64,000 nt of DNA from Bacteriovoracaceae bacterium (GTDB taxonomy: Bacteria; Bdellovibrionota; Bacteriovoracia; Bacteriovoracales; Bacteriovoracaceae): assembly GCA_947450475.1 (NCBI GenBank), contig CANFVK010000001.1, forward strand, positions 124,001-188,000. The letters run 5' to 3'. Within the stretch, counting starts at the first letter, position 1, and each line of letters opens with the position of its first letter. The position numbers and the translations under genes are program-made. Positions 27,576-35,245 of this stretch are shown piece by piece. Below the pieces are notes generated by a model. The model did not search any database, was not told the DNA's origin, and was given only the letters and a program-made list of their open reading frames with translations.

Positions 27576-28191
27576 TTTTTAAAATAATTTGTTTTATAAT
27601 AGGATAATTTCCCCCAGTAAGAGTAATTTTACTGGGGGATGTTTTTCTTATTACATCTTTCAATATAGATTCCAAATAAATTTCCGTTGCTCCTAAAATA
27701 GCCTCTTGAGTTGTATGGGGTAGTGAATTTAAAGTAAAATTAGTTGGAAAATTTAGATGAGGTAGAGAAGCTCCTCTTTGATAACAGGCAAGAAAAGTTG
27801 CCAGACCTGGAAAAATATAACCACCGTTAAAACCGATATGAGTGACCAAATCCATGGTTATGAAAGTACCCGCATCTAGGACCAAGACTGTTTCTTCTGT
27901 ATTTTTAATTCCCTCAAATACCTCACGTGCCAAAATAAGACGATCTATACCAATGCTGGGAGCATAATCAACAGGCATGTTGAAAAAAAAAGGAAATTCT
28001 ACCGTTGGCATTCTTGATTTAAAATCAAAACTATTGGTGAAATTCAATTCATGGCCAACATTGGCAATCATCACTAAGTCGTCAGAAAATGGAACATACT
28101 GTTTTAAAGGCAAGACGCTTTGTAGTTTCTTATCGATGAAAATTCCAACATGTGGATTAGTATTTCCATTGTCAATTGTAATGACTCTCAT
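27481..28191 (-). CDS. coaX: Type III pantothenate kinase
   Basis: 236 residues, ASKHA-fold kinase phosphorylating pantothenate, the first committed step of CoA synthesis. Motifs: TIDNGNTN at the N-terminus (phosphate 1), SIGIDRL in the middle (equivalent of the usual YGxDR), VLDAGTFITMDLV (phosphate 2) and ITLTGGNYP near the C-terminus. It is the last gene of ilvC-like-panB-coaX, 10 bases after panB. Its 3' end overlaps the 98-residue plus-strand gene by 95 bases. The typical C-terminus of the family (NPHLIHLA-type) lies within the overlap, so the frame is probably correct there. Confidence 0.88.
   Translation of the reverse strand: MRVITIDNGNTNPHVGIFIDKKLQSVLPLKQYVPFSDDLVMIANVGHELNFTNSFDFKSRMPTVEFPFFFNMPVDYAPSIGIDRLILAREVFEGIKNTEETVLVLDAGTFITMDLVTHIGFNGGYIFPGLATFLACYQRGASLPHLNFPTNFTLNSLPHTTQEAILGATEIYLESILKDVIRKTSPSKITLTGGNYPIIKQIILKINSELLVESNPHLIHLAMYSIYDSHLLQPSH
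27611..27646 (+). terminator. Terminator-like hairpin inside coaX, facing the 98-residue gene
   Basis: A perfect 10-base-pair stem CCCCCAGTAA (27611-27620) / TTACTGGGGG (27629-27638) with an 8-base loop, followed on the plus strand after three bases by TTTTTCTT. It is 36 bases past the stop of the plus-strand 98-residue gene but lies within the coaX coding sequence; part of the stem encodes the TGG of its conserved motif. Fold and T-run suit the plus strand. Confidence 0.55.
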
Positions 28192-28201
28192 CTGATAACA
28201 C

Positions 28202-28990
28202 TCAACTTTTTAGGTATTGATCGATAAGATCTTTTTTCATCTGATAAAAATTAGCGATGGGTTTGCAAAACTTTGGGGGATCATTTTTGCCAAGATGTAA
28301 AAGATCGTTGATGACCAAAACTTGTCCGTCAGTTTTTGTTCCAGAGCCAATGCCAATCGTCGGAATTGACAGTTGAGAGGTAATTTTTTCAGCTAAGTTT
28401 TCTTCAACGCACTCTAAAACGATGCTAAAACATCCAGCAGATTCAAGTGATTTAGCCTCCCTCAATAAGCGATTTTGTGAAACCTCGTCTTTGCCATGGG
28501 TATAGTATCCACCTTGCTCATGAACTGATTGAGGAGTCAGACCAATGTGACCCATAATAGGAATTCCTATTTGGGTAAGACGCTCAATGAGCTCTAACTC
28601 AAACGCAAATGCACCTTCTAGTTTCAATGCTTCAACTCCACTTTGTTGAAAAAGTTCAATGGAGTTTTTTAGACCAGTCTCCAGCGAGCTATATGAACCA
28701 AAGGGAAGATCAGCTATGACAAATTTGTCTGGTGCACCTTTTTTGACGGCTCTAGAAAAAAGAATCATCATTTCAATATTAACTGAAATCGTATTCTCTA
28801 AGCCTAAGACAACATTGCCGAGACTATCTCCAACTAAGATTAAATCTAAGGCAGAATCATTTAAGATTTGTGCAGTTTGAAAATCGTAGCAAGTAAGCAT
28901 CTGAACGTTTTTGGTTGAGAGTGCTTTTTTCATAGAACGTATTTGACGAGTATTGAGCTTAGACTGAGGCTTTGAATTTAAATAAGTCAT
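28202..28990 (-). CDS. panB: 3-methyl-2-oxobutanoate hydroxymethyltransferase
   Basis: 262 residues; transfers a hydroxymethyl group from 5,10-methylene-THF to alpha-ketoisovalerate, giving ketopantoate. The family hallmarks LTCYDFQTAQILNDSALDLILVGDSLGNVVLG, then GAFAFELELIERLTQIGIPIMGHIGLTPQS and PTIGIGSG, are all present. It overlaps the IlvC-like gene by four bases (ATGA) and is followed by coaX at 10 bases, forming a pantothenate/CoA operon. panC and panD are not in the window. Confidence 0.95.
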   Translation of the reverse strand: MTYLNSKPQSKLNTRQIRSMKKALSTKNVQMLTCYDFQTAQILNDSALDLILVGDSLGNVVLGLENTISVNIEMMILFSRAVKKGAPDKFVIADLPFGSYSSLETGLKNSIELFQQSGVEALKLEGAFAFELELIERLTQIGIPIMGHIGLTPQSVHEQGGYYTHGKDEVSQNRLLREAKSLESAGCFSIVLECVEENLAEKITSQLSIPTIGIGSGTKTDGQVLVINDLLHLGKNDPPKFCKPIANFYQMKKDLIDQYLKS

Positions 28991-29910
28991 ACAATAAGTT
29001 TACCTTTAAGTTTTTCAAAAGTTAGACAGAGTTCTTCTTTAGACCATTGGTTTAGAACGTCCTGGCGTAGTTGAACTGCATCGATTTCAACTTCTTTATA
29101 AAACTGTTTATTTTCTATATCAATAAAAATTTGCTCAAGGGCATTATCAAAATGACTTCCCATGAGTAGTTGTTTTCCCTTTTGAGAACCAATGAGGGCA
29201 TTGGGAGAAATAAGCTTAAAGAATTCTAGTGGGCCCATAGACACTAGTGCATGAGAGATCGATTTGAGCTCTAGGAAGCATTCCATAAATGCTACTTCTT
29301 CTGAAATCCCTTTTCTTCGAAGCAGATTGTAACTTTTTAAGGCTCCATATGGAATTAAAGAGCACAGAAGGGATTGTTCGGAAAAAAGATCCGCTGTGCA
29401 TTCCTCCTCTACTGAAGCATTAAAAAGTGCATTAAATCCTAAAAACTTGGCAAGTTCGACAATTTGTTGCTGAAGTTCAGGATTTTTAGCATATGTAACT
29501 GCACCGATTTTTCCCTTTGTTTCGTACTGAAATCGAACGTCGCTGGCAATCGATTTTGGAGCGAGCAATGAATGGGCAAATTGTGGGAAATTCTCATGAA
29601 GCCGATTTTTGGCCATACTAAAGCCATGGGCATAAACGAAATGAGAGTTTGGTTTAAAGAAAGATTGATTTTTTTCAAAAAATTCTAAATGTTGATCATC
29701 TGGCAAAAGCATAAGGAAGAAAGAGTATTTTTTTAGATCAGAGGACTCTAATTCTATACAATCAAAATTCAGGGCACGAGCTTTTTCGATTGAGGGGCTC
29801 TTTGATCGAAGTGCAATGATGACTTTGCATTTGGAATCCCTTAGGTTTAGGGCCCACGCCTTGGCTTGAGAGCCAAATCCAACAATAATAATAGAGCCGT
29901 TTATAGGCAT
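28987..29910 (-). CDS. IlvC-like ketol-acid/ketopantoate reductase
   Basis: 307 residues, divergent member of the class I ketol-acid reductoisomerase family. NADPH-binding GFGSQAKAWALNLRDS, the MLLPDDQ loop and YAHGFSM in the Rossmann half match IlvC; the knotted domain keeps the metal ligands (Asp and Glu of ADLFSEQ, the two Glu of ECFLEL). The usual KGPG of the PKGPG loop reads KSIA. IlvC enzymes can also reduce ketopantoate to pantoate, and the ATGA overlap with panB, together with coaX downstream, suggests that is the job here in place of PanE. ATG at 29910 follows AAGGA; the frame opens earlier at 29982 without a binding site. Confidence 0.8.
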   Translation of the reverse strand: MPINGSIIIVGFGSQAKAWALNLRDSKCKVIIALRSKSPSIEKARALNFDCIELESSDLKKYSFFLMLLPDDQHLEFFEKNQSFFKPNSHFVYAHGFSMAKNRLHENFPQFAHSLLAPKSIASDVRFQYETKGKIGAVTYAKNPELQQQIVELAKFLGFNALFNASVEEECTADLFSEQSLLCSLIPYGALKSYNLLRRKGISEEVAFMECFLELKSISHALVSMGPLEFFKLISPNALIGSQKGKQLLMGSHFDNALEQIFIDIENKQFYKEVEIDAVQLRQDVLNQWSKEELCLTFEKLKGKLIV

Positions 29911-29985
29911 AATTGAGTCCTTTTCATTTGGCAATGTACCTGCCTTAAAGCTACACTTTAAACTAGAAAGAAGCCAGAGCATTCA

Positions 29986-30759
29986 ATGAAAATATTATCT
30001 CAGGAAATTGCCCAGCATTATATTTCACAATCTCTTAATCGAGGACATGTGGTCTTTACATCATTTGTTCGAATAAATGGTCGTTTTATCTTTTTAGAAG
30101 ACCATCTCAATCGTCTTTTAGAGGGTGCTAATTTTTTATTTTCTAATGAAAAATGGCCAACTCACAAAGAAGAAATAAAACAATACATTCAAAAACATTT
30201 GGCTTTGGTTCAAGGTGATCTTTCAATTCGGGTGACTATTTTTGATGATCTGCTTTATCTTCAGTATCGAGGTCATTTAACATCTAGTGAATGGATCAAA
30301 GTTACCAACGCTAATAAAATGAAAACTCCAGGTTTAAATCCAGATTTTTTAAAAACTTCAAATTATCTAGATACCGACCTTGAGCTAAAGCAAGCTCAAC
30401 AAAACGGTTATGATGACGTTCTTTTTTTTAGCTTTCAGCAAGATTTAACGGAGGCGAGTACTTCCAATATTCTGATTTTAGATCATTCTGGTCAATTGCT
30501 AACGCCTCCAACTTCCTCGATGGTTCTCAATGGAGTCACTCGAAATCAGCTATTGAGAAAGTGCACGGAAATTGGTGCAAACATTAAAGAGTCAATAATA
30601 ACAACTAAGGATTTGTCAGTCGCAAAAGAAATTTGGTTCATTAATGCGATCAAAGGAATGCGTTTTGTGATAGAATATAATGAAAAAAAATTTGAATCAA
30701 ACAACTCTTTGTTTCAAATGATTAAATCTAAATTTGGAAGATATGGTGAGTTGGTATGA
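29986..30759 (+). CDS. Class IV PLP aminotransferase (PabC/BCAT/DAAT-like)
   Basis: 257 residues, fold-type IV. The PLP lysine is the Lys of LKTSNYLDTDLELKQA; LTEASTSNIL is the Glu-x-Ser-x-Ser-Asn motif, and VLNGVTRNQLL is the phosphate-binding loop. The family includes branched-chain aminotransferase, D-alanine transaminase and aminodeoxychorismate lyase, and sequence alone does not pick one. Neighbouring panB and the IlvC-like gene on the opposite strand make a valine/ketoisovalerate role attractive, but PabC is just as possible. Overlaps yacG by four bases (ATGA). Confidence 0.8.
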   Translation: MKILSQEIAQHYISQSLNRGHVVFTSFVRINGRFIFLEDHLNRLLEGANFLFSNEKWPTHKEEIKQYIQKHLALVQGDLSIRVTIFDDLLYLQYRGHLTSSEWIKVTNANKMKTPGLNPDFLKTSNYLDTDLELKQAQQNGYDDVLFFSFQQDLTEASTSNILILDHSGQLLTPPTSSMVLNGVTRNQLLRKCTEIGANIKESIITTKDLSVAKEIWFINAIKGMRFVIEYNEKKFESNNSLFQMIKSKFGRYGELV

Positions 30760-31001
30760 ATAAGGTTCTTTTAGTCAATTGTCCTCATTGCGAATTAAAT
30801 TTTTCTTATTATGAATCTGAATGGAGACCATTTTGTAGTGAAAGGTGTAAAATGGTTGACCTCGGACAATGGTTTGAAGAAAGTTATAGAGTGCCTGTTA
30901 AAGATTCAATCCCAACCATCTCTCAAGGCAACCAAACAGACTTGGATTCCACCGAAGACAGTGATGAATTTATTCCTAACGATGAAAGTGAATATGAGTA
31001 A
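30756..31001 (+). CDS. yacG: DNA gyrase inhibitor/zinc protein YacG
   Basis: 81 residues. NCPHC and FCSERCKMVDLGQWF give the C-x2-C and C-x3-C zinc ligands and the family signature; E-W-R-P-F-C and Y-R-V-P are typical. YacG binds gyrase and inhibits its activity in E. coli. The tail is acidic (DSTEDSDEF onward) and longer than in the E. coli protein. It is translationally coupled to the aminotransferase upstream (ATGA overlap) and overlaps the inositol monophosphatase start by eight bases. Confidence 0.88.
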   Translation: MNKVLLVNCPHCELNFSYYESEWRPFCSERCKMVDLGQWFEESYRVPVKDSIPTISQGNQTDLDSTEDSDEFIPNDESEYE

Positions 31002-31857
31002 AAAAATTAACATTAATATTCAAGAAGCTTTGGTTTTTGCGATGGCTGTTGCTAAAAAATCTGCTAAACATTTAATGAAAAAGCAAAAAGATCTAACTTC
31101 ACTCAAAATCACTGCTAAAAAAGCTCAGGGCATTGCCTCAAATGCTGATATTGAGTCAGAGAAAATGATTATCTCTGAGATCACTAAAAAATATCCCAGT
31201 CACTTCATACTCGCGGAGGAAAGCGCGTTCAAACTTTTTAAAGGAGAGATGACCCGCTATAAGTTTTTAAAAGAAAAAGAGTGGGTATGGATCATTGATC
31301 CTTTAGACGGCACAAATAATTTTTTAAATGGACTTGATTATTTTGCCGTTTGCATCTCTTTGGTTCATTTTGGTGTTCCTTTGCTCGGAGTCGTGCTGAG
31401 GCCTGCAACTGGTGAGTGTTTTTTTGCAATCAAAGGCAAGGGAGCCAGAGTTCAAAATATTTTTTCCGACTCAAGGGCTCAAGAAATAAAAAAGAAACAC
31501 AAGGCAAAAAAACTCAAAGATTCATTATTAGTTACAGGTTTTACCACTGAAAAAGGACCAATGTTTGAACACGAATTTAAACTTTTCAAGCACATGGTTG
31601 GAAAAAGTCGAGGTATTCGTAGAATGGGAAGTGCTGCTCTAGATCTCTGCTATGTTTCCAAAGGTTATTTCGATTGCTTTTGGGAGAGAGGATTGGCTGC
31701 ATGGGATGTCGCTGCGGCCGGGCTTATTTGTGAAGAAGCCGGTATCAAGGTAACTGATTACAATGGTCAGAAATTTCATCCATTTCAAGAAACCATTCTG
31801 GCGGCAAGGACGCCAACACATCGAGAAGTCTTGTCTTTATTCAGTAAAAGTTTATAA
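30994..31857 (+). CDS. Inositol monophosphatase family protein
   Basis: 287 residues, SuhB/CysQ superfamily. The metal-binding motifs are complete: LAEES near residue 73, WIIDPLDGTNNF near 103, and WDVAAAGLICEEAG near 230. It hydrolyses a small phosphate ester (inositol phosphate or PAP-type); the exact substrate is not decidable. I start at the ATG at 30994 overlapping yacG; ATG 30982 is a second possibility. The frame extends upstream through yacG in another frame, which is not meaningful. Confidence 0.85.
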   Translation: MSKKININIQEALVFAMAVAKKSAKHLMKKQKDLTSLKITAKKAQGIASNADIESEKMIISEITKKYPSHFILAEESAFKLFKGEMTRYKFLKEKEWVWIIDPLDGTNNFLNGLDYFAVCISLVHFGVPLLGVVLRPATGECFFAIKGKGARVQNIFSDSRAQEIKKKHKAKKLKDSLLVTGFTTEKGPMFEHEFKLFKHMVGKSRGIRRMGSAALDLCYVSKGYFDCFWERGLAAWDVAAAGLICEEAGIKVTDYNGQKFHPFQETILAARTPTHREVLSLFSKSL

Positions 31858-31895
31858 TTTTATCTATATTGTAAATGTTTTCCTAGGAAGGGACT

Positions 31896-32846
31896 GTGTC
31901 AGAAACATTGCGTTTGATTCTAACCAAATTTACTGATGAAACGATTACCGTTTTTAGTACACTTTTATTTGTAACAATGGGTGGAATTATTGTTTATTGG
32001 TTTTATAACCGAAAAAAATTTCATCAACTTTCTCATGAAATTCCGGCCAGCGTGGTGAAGAATTATTTAGATTCAATCATTCAAAATTCAACCTCATTAA
32101 AATCTTCCTTGTTCAGAGGAGGAGGTTTAGATCTCGGCAATGGTGTTCCTTCAGTAGTTCCGATTGGAGAACTGCCCGTTGCTGGTAATATTTCGATTGG
32201 TACAACTTCTGTAGCTGCTAGTTCAGAAGAGATTAATCAAAAAAATGCAGAGATCCAATCGTTGTCGATTAAACTAAGCGATCGCACGAAACAAATTACA
32301 GATTTAGAAAAACGAATGCAAGAAATTGGTGGCGCCGATGTTGCAAAACTTCAGGCTCAACTGGCAGAAGCTCGAGCAGCTGCAGCATCATCTGCAGGAG
32401 ATGAAAATCTTCAAAAAGAATTATCAACAATTAGAGAGCGATTAAAAGAATACGAAATTATCGAAGAAGATTTAGCTAATTTAAAAAGGCTTCAACAAGA
32501 AAATGACCAGCTCAAAGCTCAATTAAGTGCCTTCCAAAAGGGAGAATCTCACATTGAAGTCGAAGAAGTTGAAGAGGATCAGCAAATCGAAGAGCTTGAG
32601 GAAAATCAAGCGACCCAAGAAGAAGAGTTGCCAGTTGAAGAAGAAGTAGCTGAGGCTGCCAAAGATGAAGCTGAAGATGAAATTGATCTTGAAGCTGAAA
32701 TGGCTAAAGCGATTACTGAAAGCAAAGCACCTTCCGTTGAAACTAAAGATGTGATGGAAGTAAGTGCACAAGAAGAAAAGCCTCAGGGAAGTGAGCAAAA
32801 ATCGGCTGAAGAGCTCTTGCAAGAATTTGAAAAAATGCTGGGATAA
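31896..32846 (+). CDS. Membrane-anchored coiled-coil protein with acidic tail
   Basis: 316 residues. One N-terminal membrane span (TVFSTLLFVTMGGIIVYWF, about 18-36), then a polar linker, a coiled coil (about 112-210, heptad-like with EKRMQEI and LKRLQQENDQL segments), and a very acidic tail rich in Glu. The C-terminal end SAEELLQEFEKMLG is a conserved-looking short helix. GTG start at 31896 follows AGGAAGGGA. The shape resembles envelope tether or scaffold proteins; no family is recognised. It precedes the HEAT-repeat gene by 19 bases, so the two may be an operon. Confidence 0.75.
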   Translation: MSETLRLILTKFTDETITVFSTLLFVTMGGIIVYWFYNRKKFHQLSHEIPASVVKNYLDSIIQNSTSLKSSLFRGGGLDLGNGVPSVVPIGELPVAGNISIGTTSVAASSEEINQKNAEIQSLSIKLSDRTKQITDLEKRMQEIGGADVAKLQAQLAEARAAAASSAGDENLQKELSTIRERLKEYEIIEEDLANLKRLQQENDQLKAQLSAFQKGESHIEVEEVEEDQQIEELEENQATQEEELPVEEEVAEAAKDEAEDEIDLEAEMAKAITESKAPSVETKDVMEVSAQEEKPQGSEQKSAEELLQEFEKMLG

Positions 32847-32865
32847 TTTTATGGAGACTCTCGAT

Positions 32866-33654
32866 ATGAAAAATACGTTTCAACAAATTATCAAAAATTC
32901 TGTCTTGATAATTTTGATTGCTTTTTGTCTCAGTGCTCAAGCATCAATAAATGCAGGTGAGTTTAAAGAAGAACTTTTACAAAAATACATGCAAAACTAT
33001 AGCGATAAGAATCAGATAGCATCACTGAAAACGGAAACACTTAAACATGGTGGAAAATCGGTTGAAGCTTTGATTGAAGTTATGAAAAATGGAAAGTACC
33101 CAGATAAAAATCGCTGGGTGGCTACTTTTTTATTGGGTCAAATTATGGGTCAGAAATCTGCACCATTTCTGGCTAAGTTTTTACAGCACCCAAATTGGAT
33201 AATGAGAATGGCTAGTTTGAAAACTCTTTTGGCACTAAACCAAAAAGAATATGGTGTTCATTACGCGAATTTACTTTCAGATGAATCTTTTATTGTTCGT
33301 TCTCAGGCTTTGGAAAATATCCGCTCATTACAACTAACAAAGCTGGCTCCACATGTTTGGGCCATGCTCTATGATAAGAAGAATTATTATCAGCCTACTT
33401 TAAATGGAAAAGAGTTTAAGACCAAGCGATCAAACCTCATTCGTAATGTCATTTTAGCTGTTGGAGACTTGAAGTTTCAAGAAGCTAAAGATCCACTTTT
33501 TAAAATGATTCAAAAAGATCGTTATAATGATATTTTTAGTGAAATGGATTTATCTCTTGGAAAAATAACTGGTCAAAAATCACCAGATTCTGATCACAAG
33601 ACAAAAAGAATTTTTTGGCAAAGAGTTGCACTAAGCAATACGACAATTAACTAG
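32866..33654 (+). CDS. Exported HEAT-repeat protein
   Basis: 262 residues with a signal peptide (hydrophobic to about residue 22, cleavage near AQASI). The mature part is helical with HEAT-like repeat units, such as FLAKFLQHPNWIMRMASLKTLLAL and LLSDESFIVRSQALENIRSL, and a RNVILAVGDLKFQEAKDPLFKMI unit. HEAT arrays bind proteins, probably in the periplasm here. The ATG at 32866 is preceded by GGAG at about nine bases; ATG 32851 is an alternative. It ends in a shared stop (CTAG) with the convergent lipoprotein gene. Confidence 0.75.
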   Translation: MKNTFQQIIKNSVLIILIAFCLSAQASINAGEFKEELLQKYMQNYSDKNQIASLKTETLKHGGKSVEALIEVMKNGKYPDKNRWVATFLLGQIMGQKSAPFLAKFLQHPNWIMRMASLKTLLALNQKEYGVHYANLLSDESFIVRSQALENIRSLQLTKLAPHVWAMLYDKKNYYQPTLNGKEFKTKRSNLIRNVILAVGDLKFQEAKDPLFKMIQKDRYNDIFSEMDLSLGKITGQKSPDSDHKTKRIFWQRVALSNTTIN

Positions 33655-34193
33655 AAATTTTTTTCAGCTTCCTTCGATTTCTTTTCTTCGATTTCTTGGA
33701 GTTTAGATTCAATCGCCAAGGATCTTTCTAGTCTGTATAAAATCGATTTCTCAAGTATTCCATCGCTTCTGATGACTTTCCAGCCTTGAAGAAAATCATG
33801 CTCCACTCTTTGTCGCTTAAAAACTGTAACTTTTGAAACTTCTTTATTTCCGCGAAATCCTTTAACCACGTTAATGATTAGTTTGAATTGGGCCGACTTG
33901 ACCGCATCGTTTGAACCAAATGAATCAGCAAAATTTAGCTCTAAAGTATTGTCCATCCAGCGCGTTTTTATAACCCCAGATTCTTGATTGTAGACCTCTC
34001 TATCAAATTTATTGGTAATCTTCATGACTTCTTGCCAAACTTTATTGTAATCTGCACGGTAAACTTGGCTAGGTATTTCTAGGTCTTCGGTGACTTGCTT
34101 ATAATTCTCATAAGAGGAACAACCAAAAAGCATTAAACTAAGCAAACTAGTTAGCAAAGAAACCTTTATTAGTTGTAAAAAAATTTTTATCAT
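33651..34193 (-). CDS. Lipoprotein, possibly BamC-like
   Basis: 180 residues with a clear lipobox (LMLFGCSS, Cys near residue 25). The mature part starts with a linker and a beta-rich region including PSQVYRADYNKVWQEV and ESGVIKTRW, a pattern that faintly resembles the repeated domains of BamC and other small outer-membrane assembly lipoproteins, and ends in a long Lys/Glu-rich helix. I consider the BamC link weak. Convergent with the HEAT gene with a shared four-base CTAG stop; divergent from kdsD with 59 bases between. Confidence 0.65.
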   Translation of the reverse strand: MIKIFLQLIKVSLLTSLLSLMLFGCSSYENYKQVTEDLEIPSQVYRADYNKVWQEVMKITNKFDREVYNQESGVIKTRWMDNTLELNFADSFGSNDAVKSAQFKLIINVVKGFRGNKEVSKVTVFKRQRVEHDFLQGWKVIRSDGILEKSILYRLERSLAIESKLQEIEEKKSKEAEKNF

Positions 34194-34252
34194 CTTAAAT
34201 ATATTGTAACTAAGAATAAAAATAAGCGAAAGAAAATTGAATTAAGGAATGT

Positions 34253-35245
34253 ATGACCCACACAAAGACGATGGCCGATGTTTTGAGATTAGAGGCCAAG
34301 ATGCTAGAAAAAGCAGCAGAACTTTTAGAATTGACGGGTAACGAGCAAGTTGAGCGCCTTACAGCTCTTTTTCAAGAACTATTAAATACAGAATCAACGC
34401 TTATTTTTTGTGGAGTCGGAAAGTCCGGAATTATTGCACAAAAATGTGCCTCTACTTTTACTTCATTAGGCTTGCCCTCTTTTTTTCTACACCCAACAGA
34501 AGCGCTTCATGGCGATCTAGGACGCATTAGAAGGACAGATGCGATCGTTTTTATAAGTAAGTCTGGAACGACGGAGGAGATTATCAAACTTCTTCCATTT
34601 CTCCACTTTAAGAAAAGTCACAAGATTGGATTAATCGGGGCCGAGACTTCTCCAATCGGAAGTGAATGTGGCATCTTACTTAATTGTCATGTTGAAAAAG
34701 AAGCTTGTTTAAATAATCAAGCGCCGACAACGAGCTCGACGGTGGCACTGGCAATGGGAGATGCGATGGCGGTATTATTTGAAGCGCTTACAGGGTTATC
34801 AAAAGAAAGCTTCGCCATCAATCATCCAGGGGGAATTCTCGGTAAATCACTTCGAATGAAAGTGCGTGACTTGATGATTAAATCCAGTTCATGTCCAATC
34901 GTTAATTCTTCCCAGACTCTTCAGGAGGTCATTTTGATAATGACTAAATATCCAGTTGGAGGTTGCGCAATCGTTGATGGAGAGAACTTTCTAGGAATTA
35001 TGGTCGAAGGAGATATACGTCGAACCTTCACTAGGGAAAATGCAGGCTTAAAATCCTTGGTTAAAGACATTATGAACTCAAATCCTATCGTTATTTCTCC
35101 CGACAATCTTGCCTTCGAAGCTCTTGAGTTGATGGAAAGTAAATCAAAGTCGCTTCAAATATTGCCAGTGATCGAAAATCAAAAATTTTTAGGATTTATT
35201 CGTTTGCATGATCTGTTAAAAGAGGGATTCTCACTTAAAAATTAA
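34253..35245 (+). CDS. kdsD: Arabinose-5-phosphate isomerase
   Basis: 330 residues with an N-terminal SIS sugar-isomerase domain (about 40-180; FCGVGKSG and SKSGTTEEII are its phosphosugar-binding loops) and two CBS domains (about 205-330). It makes D-arabinose 5-phosphate from ribulose 5-phosphate, the first step toward Kdo for lipopolysaccharide. GutQ shares this structure, but in isolation kdsD is more likely. ATG at 34253 follows AAGGA. It shares a TTAA stop overlap with lnt on the other strand; Kdo synthesis genes are not visible. Confidence 0.9.
   Translation: MTHTKTMADVLRLEAKMLEKAAELLELTGNEQVERLTALFQELLNTESTLIFCGVGKSGIIAQKCASTFTSLGLPSFFLHPTEALHGDLGRIRRTDAIVFISKSGTTEEIIKLLPFLHFKKSHKIGLIGAETSPIGSECGILLNCHVEKEACLNNQAPTTSSTVALAMGDAMAVLFEALTGLSKESFAINHPGGILGKSLRMKVRDLMIKSSSCPIVNSSQTLQEVILIMTKYPVGGCAIVDGENFLGIMVEGDIRRTFTRENAGLKSLVKDIMNSNPIVISPDNLAFEALELMESKSKSLQILPVIENQKFLGFIRLHDLLKEGFSLKN

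Noticed and set aside
29983-29985. Extended start of the IlvC-like gene at 29982
   Set aside because: It would nearly meet the divergent aminotransferase start, leaving no promoter, and lacks a binding site; the ATG at 29910 has AAGGA.
30811-30993. N-terminal extension of the inositol monophosphatase
   Set aside because: It lies wholly inside yacG in another frame and has no family similarity.
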